This document shows positions 1 to 9,434 of a DNA stretch of 38,588 nt, one piece after another. The notes beneath the pieces were generated by a model, which had not been told where the DNA came from, did no database searches, and worked only from the letters and a program-made list of their open reading frames with translations. Position 1 is the first letter of the stretch. The number at the start of each line of letters is the position of its first letter. The position numbers and the translations under genes are program-made. The DNA comes from Zygnema cylindricum (lineage: Eukaryota > Streptophyta > Zygnematophyceae > Zygnematales > Zygnemataceae): NCBI GenBank assembly GCA_037447655.1, contig JBBHKE010001291.1:87613-126200 (forward strand), in the 5' to 3' direction.

Positions 1-25
1 TTAAATGAATAAATAAAATAGTTAC

Positions 26-1200
26 CGCATCGGTTGGTGCAAAAATAGTTTTCGGAGAACCATCCGTGATGTTAATTCCCGAGGAAACATTAGAATTTCC
101 CAGAACAGACAAAAGAGTATTGTGATTTCCTGTCTCATTTAGGAGCCTGACAGCTGTCGTTGTTTCGACCGCCCCGGCATTCGGACTGGTCGGTAAAGAC
201 AAAACAACATTTATTCCATGGACAGATATGATTCCATTTTCAACCATATCCGAACGATTCAAAAAGTTTCCGTTAACTGAAATGTTCCCCATAGTATTTT
301 GCGCCAGGGAGACGAGATAATTTTCGCCCAATTCGGTGGCAAAATTTGTCGCATTGTTTCCGATAGTTAGAGTGGAAATCAGTACGGATGAAGGGAGGGT
401 ACTGGGGTACAACGTGGTAAGACAAAACTTGTGTGACAAATGTCACATTTTGAAGGAGGGTGGCGTTCACAGATGCGAAAGCCTGCGGAGAAAGACAAAA
501 AATAAAAATAAAACGAAAGGGAGATTAGTAAGAAGACAAAATTTACAGGAAATTAAAGGCCCAGCGAAAATTAAAAAAAGCAAAAAAAGAAAAACAGAAA
601 AAAAAACAGACATTTAATAAAAAAAAAACAGACATGCAAAACATGGAATCATAAGTTAGTCGCGAATGGAAAAGAGGAGAGGATATGGAATCTCTCTATT
701 TTTGGAATTTAGGAAAGGACAAACGATGGCATTTGATTTGGAAGGGAGAGGGAGAGGGAGAGGGAGAGAGATATGCAGGAGAGAGGAAAGAGAGGGAGAG
801 AAGGAGAGGGAAACAGAGAGGGAGAGGGAGGCAGAGAGACAGAGGGAGGAGGAACGGAGGGAGGGAGGAAGGGTGGGGGGAGGGAGGGAAGGCGCGAGAG
901 AGAGAGATGGGGGGAAGGGGGAGGGAGAGGGAGTGAGAGAGAGAGAGAGGGAGAGAAAGAATTTACGTCATCTGTTGGAGCAAACAAAGTTTTGTTTTCC
1001 CCATTTGTAAAGTTCAAGGCATTCACATATGTGGCATTTTCCAAAAGACTTTGCATTATGGTAAAACCGTTCGAGTTTAAACTCGCTAGTACTTGATTAA
1101 GATCATTAACTCCATTTCCTTGGGCATTAATTTCCAAAATAAAATTTGAATTTAAAACAAAAAAAAGAAGAATTGTAACACTTAAACAAGCCTTCCCCAT
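26..1200 (-). CDS. Fasciclin (FAS1) domain protein, 5' part, frameshifted in exon 2
   Basis: Probable secreted or cell-surface adhesion protein with tandem FAS1 domains; its 3' part lies beyond the left edge. Exon 1 is 1200-967: ATG, a hydrophobic signal peptide (about residues 1-27, with LLFFVLNSNFILEI) and the first FAS1 half ending in TLFAPTDD. The donor GTAAAT follows at 966. Exon 2 is 482-26 and opens with AFASVNATLLQNV and the FAS1 signature VLSYHVVP. It then changes frame at a CCCC run near 410-414 and continues as PSSVLISTLTIGNNATNF, ending in a second domain start, TIFAPTDA, before donor GTAACT. Exon 2 is 457 nt between two phase-0 introns, so it holds one nucleotide too many. NAT, NFT and NKT sequons fit N-glycosylation. 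The family call is firm. Whether this is an expressed gene, a pseudogene or an assembly error is open. Confidence 0.82.
739..955 (+). repeat. GA-rich polypurine tract in FAS1 intron 1
   Basis: GAGAGG/GAGGGA-type low-complexity sequence. On the FAS1 coding strand it is CT-rich and begins about 10 nt after the 5' splice site. The long open frames here arise from composition and are not genes. Confidence 0.9.
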
Positions 1201-2571
1201 TGTAGAGCTTCAAAATGTGACCTCAATGAGTGTTCTAGACGCACTTTTTTCGGTTGGTTTCTATAACTTTTTGATTTGTTTACAGATTTTATATATTTTA
1301 AGCTAATTAGGTGAAGGTTGGAGAAGTCTGAAATACCCACAAAGGAATTTTGATAAAAGTTTAAAAAACAGAATTAAAAACACATTCAATTTTGATGATG
1401 AAATTTTGAACTCGAAGAGATTTGATAGCTAGAATGATATCTTGAGAAATTCAGTACATTTTGATTCTTTTTTTATATGCACACGCCGGCGTACTATTTT
1501 TCCCTGTACGATTTGTTTTTAGACTTGCCCGAAATCGTACAATTTTTTTCTTTCTGCCTGCCCGAAACTTCGCAGCTTCCGTATTTTGTTTTTTAGTGTT
1601 GAGCTGTGGCTCACTTCTTGGACAAGGGAGGAGGCCGTGTGCAACGCGGCAGAGTCTTAAACCTTTTTTGTGCTTCAGACCACAAGTGAACAAAAGAGAG
1701 GACACGCGTCCGCCTTTAAGCCAGACATCAGTGCTTGTGTGGCAGAGTTAACGAGAAGTCTGACGCGGCTCCACGGTTGACGCCAAATCTGACTTGTTGT
1801 CTTTTTCGTAAAAATCTGAAAAGTCTGTCCGTGATCTAAGCAATTTGACGTCATATATTCCAGAAACGTGTAGAGTTTTTCAACTTGCATTGTTCTTTTA
1901 CTGTACGGATAGGATATACATTGAGGTGTCCTTGTAGCATTGTACTACACCCTACGTTGTACTACACCTGTCCTTTCCGACATTTTGTGTTTTTTGGCCG
2001 TTGTTCCCCGATAATTTTGTACGGAATTCTTGTCGGGGAGTTCAGAGGTAATCGGGAGTATCCACATAAACCCGACGAATTTGGTACGGATTCAGGTACT
2101 GTAGTGCCGCGTGGCATTGCTTGCGTACTTTATATAATAAGGTACAGTTGAACTACATCTCAACGGGAAAAAAATGGAAAAAGCCAAACGCGCCGCACAT
2201 TATCTCATTTAGCACTTTGTTATGAATTTTATCATTTTATGTGTTTTGAAAAGGTTTCGTTAACTTCATACGAAAAAAAATAGTGTGCGAGCAAGACAAA
2301 AAACAGAAAAAACAAAAATCAAAATATTGGGAAATTCAAACTCAAATTTGAAGCTTTCAGTCAAACTTCTAGCGGTCAAACTACTAACGGTCAAACTTAG
2401 AACGGTCACATTTTGAATTCCCTTTTTTTTTCCTAACAAATTAATAAAATAAAGCTCCTTTTCTCCTCTCCCTCTCTTCCTTTTTCCCTCTCCCTCTCCC
2501 CCCCCCCTCCCTAGCTTCCCTAGTCTCACCCGCTCCCTCTCTCTCCCTCTTCCCCTCAGTGCAGGTAAAAA
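1201..2571. other. Gene-less interval upstream of the FAS1 gene
   Basis: The 5' flank of the leftward FAS1 gene. No exon with recognisable homology is seen. From about 1460 the sequence is rich in GTACG/CGTAC words, a composition shared with the decayed repeats further right, so it is probably old repeat DNA. A CT-rich tract runs 2457-2560. Confidence 0.5.
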
Positions 2572-2667
2572 AGGTGTGATATGACGCTATTTTGAGTTAA
2601 ATGAGCTAAAATCATCAAAACGTTAATAATAATTAACATACATCAACATTAATAGCGACTCGCGGTG
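2572..2667. mobile_element. Possible remnant of the CACCGTG-type MITE
   Basis: The right end reads AATAGCGACTCGCGGTG followed by TA, matching the terminus of the MITE family seen complete at 11080-11296. The left end (GTGTGATATGACGCTATTTT) is only loosely similar, so the element is badly decayed or misjudged. Confidence 0.3.
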
Positions 2668-2901
2668 TACTTTTATGACCCGCGCACGGCTTTGTTTTCA
2701 GCCGTCAGTTCATTTCTCGCCGCCCGCAAAATCATCTGCGGGAATCCGGGGCAAAATCGTGTGAAGACCGTCTTGCCTAGGTCCGTACACTCATGACGAA
2801 CGGCTGAGATGGGTACCGCATTATCCGGCTGACGCGTTAGCCTGTACGAAAACTATGACGGTCTATTTCTGGCGGTGTGAACAGATCAGTTCAGAATTTT
2901 A

Positions 2902-3663
2902 GGGTGAACCTCCATCAGGTGCCGACAGGAATCGTACGGATACGTTTAACAGTAATCTTTCGTTCACTTCTCCGTCAGGTCGTGTCAGCAAGGAATCTAT
3001 CGCGTATGTGCTTTCTTTCGATTGGATGCACATAGGATCATGTTCTAACGGCGAGCATGTCAAATATTCCAAAAGCACAATATCTTCATTCATCTCCGTA
3101 CATCCAGCCGCAAAATTAAATTACGTGAATGTACAATTTGTACGTTCGTATTTTGTCCTTTTTATCGTTGTTTTGTCGTTCGTGTTTCGTCGTGGCGCCG
3201 CAAATTCCGGATGTCAACGGATGGTGGAGGAGGCGTCACGGTACATTCTTCGACAAAAAATTTCTCGTGGTTTTCCTTAGGATTTGATTCCCTCCTGTCC
3301 GAAGGCGTGTAGCATATGTTCGAAGGCGGGTGGCGTATGCCACATGTAGGGTTTTTATTCTGGATCGCACGTGACCATTCCACGCGTTAAAGTTTTACAC
3401 GTCCAGTTTCTAGCTACAGTAGTCTACACCTGAGGACGTTGAGGAGAGTCGCCAGACACTGGACAGAAGGAGCGTTTGCTTCGAAAACACAAAATCGGAC
3501 GGTCGACGTTGTCGCCCAAATGTTTGGAGAATTTTGACGAATCTACAGTAATCATGTTTAAAAAAAAAAAACAGTACGTCCATGTACGAAATGAGCTGGA
3601 CCTGTACAAAAATGCACATTTTCCAGTAATGAACTTCACTTTTTGCCTGATGGAGGTTCACCC
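2902..3663. mobile_element. 762-bp non-autonomous DNA element with GGGTGAACCTCC ends
   Basis: An 18-bp perfect terminal inverted repeat, GGGTGAACCTCCATCAGG, lies at 2902-2919, with its complement at 3646-3663. The left flank is TTA and the right flank TTT. Two related right ends inside the hAT element (ending 4912 and 8413) are followed by TTA, so a 3-bp TTA duplication of PIF/Harbinger type is likely. No transposase frame is present. The right part (3530-3663) aligns with 4790-4912 and 8280-8413. Confidence 0.65.
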
Positions 3664-4082
3664 TTTCGCGATTCGGTAGCTGAAAAGTACAAAAAAATTT
3701 AACGAAAACGTATCAGCAATCTAGTTGGTGTGAACGCAATTCTGCAATTTTCAGTGCCGTTATCAATTTCTTTCCGCGGATGTCGGTGTAAATGATAGCT
3801 TGAATACCGTTAAAAACAAAAAAGTTGTACGGCAGGTAAGGAAACGCCATTCACCGCATGACAACACGACGCGACATCTGTTACCGGGCCCTTCGGAGTT
3901 TCGCGAGCGAGCTTTCGTCGACCGTACGCTATTAAGACTGTAACTGTATTGTTTGAAAAATACCTCGCTATTGTATTGTCCCCGATTGTTCAGACAAGTT
4001 CATTCTTCCACGGAAAAATTTAGGCGTGTAAGCTTCCCATTGGATACCAAAGGTCAAACTCCGCGTTGAGACTCTTTAACGT
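3664..4082. other. Unassigned intergenic sequence
   Basis: No coding exon or clear terminal repeat recognised. Rich in GTACG/CGTAC words like the neighbouring repeat DNA. Confidence 0.4.
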
Positions 4083-4172
4083 GTCGCAGAAGGGACGTAA
4101 CAGCTGGACAATGTCGCAGAAGGGACGTAACAGCTGGACAATGTCGCAGAAAGGACGTAACAGCTGGACAAT
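4083..4172. repeat. 30-bp tandem repeat, three copies
   Basis: The unit begins GTCGCAGAAGGGACGTAACA and starts at 4083, 4113 and 4143. The first two copies are identical and the third has one A for G. The copies are therefore young or homogenised. Confidence 0.95.
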
Positions 4173-4489
4173 GTCATTGACGTCATACTCGGTCTGGATA
4201 GTAAGGGTATGTCCCCATGTATTTGAAGCTTAGCGAACTTACTTTGTTTTTTAGCGCAGATCCGGCGGACCCGGATTTTTTTAGTGTTCCTATGTGTAAC
4301 ACCTAGTGTTGGGTATCGGGTAATTTCATATCGCGATATATCGAATATCGATCGAGCAAACTTCTCGATATATCGTGACGAGACCAACAAAAATTATCGC
4401 GATATATATCGCGATGTATTGTATTTTTTAAATTTAATATTTTATGTAATATGTTATTTTAGCGATGAAGACAAATCGTTTGATACGCG

Positions 4490-4912
4490 ACGTACGACGA
4501 ATGTCGGTGGATGTCAGACGGAGCGTGCGAGGATATTTTCGACTGACCTGCATCCAGCGTGGCAGGCGGCACATGGCATGTACGACGTGTACGCCTGCAG
4601 TCACTTGTTCAAAGTAAATTTTTTTGTGCTTTTTCACGTGTACCAATGGTAATCATCGAGTGGGCCCCAACTCTCCTCGCGAGGAGAGTTGGGGGCCACT
4701 GGATGACGTGCGCGATTGCTTCGCGGATCTCAAAAAGTGAAACATCCAACGGTCAAGAATGACGCCTACATCATTGGAGCTTCTCGACAGCTTTCCAGTA
4801 ACGATGTTTCGTTGACAAAAAAAATAAAAATAGTACGGCTTTGTACGACATTGTACGAAAATGTACGGCGTCCAGTAACGAACCCCACTTTTCGTCTAAT
4901 GGAATGTTACCC
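4490..4912. repeat. Copy A of a hairpin-bearing repeat family (GTTACCC right end)
   Basis: Aligns in direct orientation with 8010-8413. Shared landmarks are GGATGTCAGA, GGCACATGG, GTACCAATGGTA, GATTGCTTCGCG, a central hairpin and the AACCCCACTTTT right end followed by TTA. The 2902-3663 element shares the right third. The left boundary is uncertain. No coding content. Confidence 0.75.
4660..4699. other. 40-nt near-perfect hairpin in repeat copy A
   Basis: Arms 4660-4679 and 4680-4699 pair at 19 of 20 positions with no loop beyond the turn. The apex is CTCCTCG/CGAGGAG. The basal stem is GTGGGCCCCAACT paired with its complement. Confidence 0.9.
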
Positions 4913-5817
4913 TTAAAGGTAAACGCCGCAAAATGTAACCGACAAAAAAGTAATAATTTCGTAATTCATATTATTAATTATTTAGTACGTAGAGATTTCA
5001 CATTCGAAAAGGTCACACTAATTAAGTCAAAGTATAATCTGAAAAAAAAAAAAATTGATAATTACAGTGACTATTTTGGTTGCGGACAGTCACTTACGTC
5101 ATTTTGTCAAAAATCGTACGTTTGAAGTACACACGGGTACAAATAAAGCACCGTTGAGTACAAATTTGACGGTCAATCGGTTTAACAACTTTGACTTTGA
5201 AAATATTTTTCAGCCGCTTTAAAAAATGCCGCGCTTGCGAACGTCGACCGTCATAATAAATTTAGCAATTCACACGGCCGGCGAACGTTTACGGTAACAA
5301 AATTGCGGCAAACACATGTTAATAAAAAGTGTTGCAGATAGTCACTTTTTGTCGTTATGTGAGCTCCACGGTGAGAGAACTTAGCCGCAAAATTAAAATT
5401 TAGACGCAAAGTGAAACGGAACCTCTTGAAACTGAAGTACTATAAGTCTCGTACGGAAATATTGCCGCTTCGTCGTACACATAAAATATTTCCGCGGACG
5501 AAAAAGTAGCGTCATGCTTCGCGAACCAACATTTCTTCGAAATCGCCAACGTGCGATTCGTACAAATGAATATCGCTCGGCAGAGGTCGCAAAAGTCAAA
5601 AAAAATCATACCCGAAACCGACCGTTTTTTTTTTTCAAAATCTGAGTAACCGACGCCCGACCGAGTTTTGTCACGCTCCAAAATTGTTAACCGTTAACCG
5701 ATCATCATTTACGAACAAAAAAAATTAACAGAATCTTGATTTTTCGCGACTAACCGTGCCCGCCCGTAACCGAAAAAGTTCAAAATTAATCAATGTACGA
5801 CGGAATAAGCCAATAAT

Positions 5818-5927
5818 TACGATTTGTCGCGTTCCCTAAGATTTGCGAAATGAATAGTGTTACTACCGTGTCAGATTTGCGACGCTTTGTCGCGTTCCCT
5901 AAGATTTGCCAAATGAATAGTGTACTA
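5818..5927. repeat. 62-bp tandem array, left part
   Basis: About two copies of a unit containing TTTGCGACGCTTTGTCGCGT, TCCCTAAGATTTGCGAAATG and AATAGTGTACTACCGTGTCA. The array is cut at 5927 by a MITE and resumes at 6468. Confidence 0.85.
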
Positions 5928-6467
5928 CACCGTGAATCGGTATTGGCGTAACGGACGCTATTTAAGGTACCTTTTTTTTTCCCCAAATTCTTAAACAGCA
6001 TAAATTATTCTGTTTTTTCTTTTACGCCATTTAGGGTTCATTTCCAATTTTTATCATCTAAATAGAGTGTTGTACGGTTTGTGTCAGACCGTACAGAAAT
6101 GTACCTTTTTAAGTGAGAAAGTCTATTTAATGGGTTTTAGAAACCACGGACGCATGAGAATATGCGCTCTAAAAAGGGGATACAATCGGGTTGTCAAAAA
6201 TCACGTTCTCACATATTCGTCCGGCAACCGCGTTTCAACAGTGTGAACGTACGATTTGTGTACAATTTGTCAGATTTTTAACAGAACCTATATTAGTGTA
6301 AACAAGTTTGGGGCAGGTGTTTATTTATTTTTTAAATCCAAATTAGTATAAGTAAATATCCAGTATGTATGTTTTTTTTGAAAAAATCCAAATTCTCAAT
6401 TAGCGTAAATAACGGTAATTGTTCCTACACGCTAAAGAAACCTTTACGCGAATAACGATTCACGGTG
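5928..6467. mobile_element. 540-bp CACCGTG-family MITE inserted in the 62-bp array
   Basis: The terminal inverted repeats are about 26 bp (CACCGTGAATCGG... at 5928; complement ending 6467). TA lies on each side (5926-5927, 6468-6469). Joining the flanks rebuilds the array sequence GTGTACTACCGTGTCAG with one C/T difference, which gives the empty site and a TA target duplication of Tc1/mariner (Stowaway) type. No transposase frame; this is the longest copy in the window. Confidence 0.88.
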
Positions 6468-6683
6468 TACTGTGTCAGATTTGCGACGCTTTGTCGCGTT
6501 GCCTAAGATTTGCGAAATAAATATTGTACTACCGTGTCAGATTTGCGACGCTTTGTCGCGTTCCCTAAGATTTTCGAAATGAATAGTGTACTACCGTGTC
6601 AAATTTGCGACGCTTTGTCGCGTTCCCTTTGATTTGCGAAATAAATAGCTTACTACAGTACCGTGTCAGATTTGCGACGCTAA
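6468..6683. repeat. 62-bp tandem array, right part
   Basis: About 3.5 copies of the same unit as 5818-5927 (TTTGCGACGCTTTGTCGCGT core), in the same orientation. Confidence 0.88.
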
Positions 6684-7640
6684 TCATGATGTCACGTACT
6701 TCCACGATGCCAAAGAGTACAAAGTACAAAAATGTTGGATTATAGGGACAGTACAAAATTTTCATTTTTTTTGGTTTTTTGGTTGGCCGACCGTTTTTTT
6801 TTTCTTGGTGAATCAACCGACAGTAACCGCCCGACCCCCAAAATTTGGCAACCGAATCCGTTCCGGATCCGGCGCGGGCGGTCGGTTAACGGTCGGTCAC
6901 GGTTTCGGTTGACCGTTTGCGACCTCTGCCGCTCGGCGCTCGCACCAAACCGAACCGACAGAAAAGTACAGTATCGAACGAAACAAAACATAACAGATGC
7001 GTATCGAACAAAACATTTGACGGCGCAATTTCGGCCGACGCCAATTCGCCCAATATCCTAACATTTCGTTGTCAATGTAAGACTGCTGATTCGTATATAG
7101 TGTGGCTCGATTTCGTCGCGCGTGACGACGCGCATTTTTTTCATTTAATTTCAAATGATATGGTTCGTTTTATTATAACGGTTTATTTCGTTTCGTGCGT
7201 TATAATATTTTCGTACGAAACTTATAGTACTTCAGTTTAAAATTGTTTCATTTCACTATGCGTCTAAGTTCAATGTAACGATTACACGATTAAATTTCAA
7301 TTTCGCGGCTAAGTTCTCTCACCGTGGAGCTCACATAACGACAAAACGTGTCTGTCTGCAACACTTTTTATTTACATGTGGTTGTCGCAGTTTTGTTACC
7401 GTAAACGTTTGCCGGCCATGTGAATTGCTAAATTTAGTATGACGGTCGACGTTCGCAAGCGCGGCATAATTTTAAACGGTTGAAAAATATTTTCAAATTC
7501 AAAGTTGTTCAACCGATTGACCGTCAAATTTGTACTCAACAGTGCTTTATTCGTACTTGTGTGTACTTCAAAAGTACGATTTTTGACAAAATGACGTAAA
7601 TGACTGTCCGCAACCAAAATAGTCACTGTCATTATCAATT

Positions 7641-8009
7641 CCCAAAAAAAATTGCAGACTGTTATTTTCATGCTTTCAGGCAGGAATACCTACCAATTTC
7701 TAGGCATTTTTGCAGGCATCTAGCAATCTGCAGATTGGTAGCCATTACGGCTTAGGCATGTTCTTTATTATGCGGTCCCAATAAACATGCGGATACGTCT
7801 ATTTCTCGTTTCTCAATTATGATTGGCGCCACATAGGTTAATTTCATATTCTTAAAATCTATAAATATTCTTCAAGCTGAAAATTATGTACATAATATTT
7901 GTACGGGCGGAGGTAGTTAATGATTCATACGAAAATTTTGCGACCAGATTTTAATTTTGAAATTGAAAATCAAAATTTCGAAACAGAATGTCAAAAAGGC
8001 GACGCAAAT
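7641..8009. other. Unassigned spacer inside the hAT element
   Basis: Lies between the long inverted repeat and repeat copy B. Local CAGGCA/TAGGCAT words repeat at about 7677-7760. No exon or terminal repeat recognised. Confidence 0.4.
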
Positions 8010-8413
8010 TTTTAAGGTCGGCGGATGTCAGAAGGAGCATGCGAAGATATTTTGGTTGACCTTCATACACCGTGGCGGAAGGCACATGGTGTGTAGGACG
8101 TGTTCGATTCTCATCGCCTATTCGTGGTGGGTTTTTTTTTTACTTTTCACATGTACCAATGGTACGCGACCAGTTTGAAGAAACGCTCCTCGCCGAGGAG
8201 AGTCTCTTCAAACTGGACGTTGTGCTTGATTGCTTCGCGAATTTATAAAAGTGAAAAATCCAACGGTCGATACTTACGCCTATAATATTGGAGCCATCCA
8301 GTAAACAAGTTTCGTCATGTTTCGTCTGACAACAAAAAAAATGGTACGAATCTGTACGAAATCGTACGGCGTCCAGTAAACAACCCCACTTTTCTTCTAA
8401 TGGAAGTTCACCC
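8010..8413. repeat. Copy B of the hairpin-bearing repeat family (GTTCACCC right end)
   Basis: Direct-orientation homologue of 4490-4912. The right end GGAAGTTCACCC is followed by TTA. It is diverged by many substitutions and small indels, so both copies are old. Confidence 0.75.
8170..8216. other. 47-nt hairpin in repeat copy B
   Basis: Arms 8170-8192 and 8194-8216 pair at 21 of 23 positions around a single C. The apex CTCCTCG/CGAGGAG is as in copy A. The basal stem CCAGTTTGAAGA is unrelated to that of copy A but is still matched by its own complement. Confidence 0.9.
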
Positions 8414-9434
8414 TTATCCATTTCCAGCGACTAATATTATAGAAAGGTTACACTTTTAGTTTTCTCCATGGATTTCCAAGGGATGGGAGGTAGCATGGGA
8501 GGTGAAGAGGAAAATGACACTGAAATGCTTCCGGATATTTACTACCAGCTGTAGCAACATTAGTTTTAGCAGCAGTAGCAAAAATAGTTATAATTTTTTG
8601 TTTTGAAAAGCCTCGATATATCGACAATACGATATATCGCGATATTTAGGTTTTCGATATATCGAAGCGATATATCGATTATCGGGTACCTGAAATTCAA
8701 CATATATGGAATATCGACAGATGGTCCTCGATACCCAACACTAGTAACACCTAAATTGTTACTTAAGGGTGTGACGATCGTATACGTTGACAATGCCCGT
8801 GACGACTGTCAACGTCTACAATCTGTGATGACGCACGTTATTTTTCGTAGCTGTTTGTGACATCGCGTGACTTTTTCGTGATATTGTAGACGTACCGCCC
8901 TCCAACCTGTGCCATTTCACGGTTGAAAGAGATGCGTTTTGCCTTTGAGTCTATTGTCGGTTCGACGTGAAATGGCATATGAACCTTGAGACCCCTGCAA
9001 AAAAAAAATCCGTAACGGATGGAAATGAACAAAACAAAACAAAATGTGTACTTCTCTTTGTCGTATTAGACAAAAAAGACAAAACATAGCGAATCGTGTA
9101 CATTTCCACGTCCCTTGAAATTGTTTGAAAATTTTGAAACATTACGGCACGTGCGAATATATATTCCTATTTGTTTATCGAAAATACCTAGCTTTAAAAC
9201 ACATCGCGCATGTGTTTTAAAATAAGGTTGAAGATGACGTTTTTTGTCGTGGAAGTGGGTCGAAAAACACAAGACGACAAATTTTCGTACATCCTAAGTT
9301 TGAGGATGACACAAATTGTACTCTACAAATTTGCGATTCCTTCGTACCGTTGCAACTTAAGCAGTACGGAGCTAAGTTTTACAGGATAATGAGAGCAAAA
9401 AACCCGTACTTATGCACATGGGGACATACCCTAA

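Larger units (their letters stand above)
5053..7640. repeat. Long inverted repeat (fold-back) inside the hAT element
   Basis: The arm starting AATTGATAATTACAGTGACT (5053) matches the reverse complement ending at 7640. Similarity extends to about 5470/7205 at high identity and in patches to about 5625/6880 (shared CGGCAGAGGTCGCAAA). Each arm includes GGTTGCGGACAGTCA, GACGGTCAATCGG, GAGCTCCACGGTGAGAGAAC and GAAGTACTATAAGT. The spacer of about 1.2 kb holds a tandem array and a MITE. No flanking duplication was identified, so it may be a nested element or an internal rearrangement. Confidence 0.85.
4304..8743. mobile_element. 4.4-kb non-autonomous hAT-superfamily transposon
   Basis: The ends are TAGTGTTGGGTATCG (4304) and its reverse complement (to 8743), matching the hAT terminal consensus YARNG. 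An exact 8-bp target-site duplication, GTAACACC, lies at 4296-4303 and 8744-8751; 8 bp is the diagnostic hAT length. Both subterminal zones (4330-4410 and 8615-8690) are packed with TATCGATA/CGATATATCG palindromes, which I infer are transposase-binding repeats. No open frame inside exceeds about 120 codons and none resembles a transposase, so mobility would need a transposase in trans. The cargo is repeats: two direct copies of a GTTCACCC-ended family, a long inverted repeat, a 62-bp array and a MITE. Confidence 0.9.
4205..9431. mobile_element. Outer PIF/Harbinger- or Tourist-like element, split by a hAT insertion
   Basis: The left end at 4205 reads GGGTATGTCCCCATGT and the exact reverse complement ends at 9431. 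The flanks are TAA (4202-4204) and TAA (9432-9434), a 3-bp duplication typical of PIF/Harbinger. Removing the hAT insertion and its duplicated site leaves an element of about 0.78 kb with no coding capacity, i.e. MITE-sized. The superfamily call rests on target-site length and GGG termini only. Confidence 0.65.

Noticed and set aside
666-1010. Plus-strand open frames of Arg/Glu/Gly repeats opposite the FAS1 gene.
   Set aside because: Low-complexity GA tract lying in the FAS1 intron on the other strand.
1451-2151. Open frames of 84-96 codons in the interval upstream of FAS1.
   Set aside because: No family resemblance, overlap on both strands, and composition like the surrounding repeat DNA.
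4304-8743. A hidden hAT transposase gene inside the element.
   Set aside because: No frame longer than about 120 codons and no recognisable hAT motifs in any short frame.
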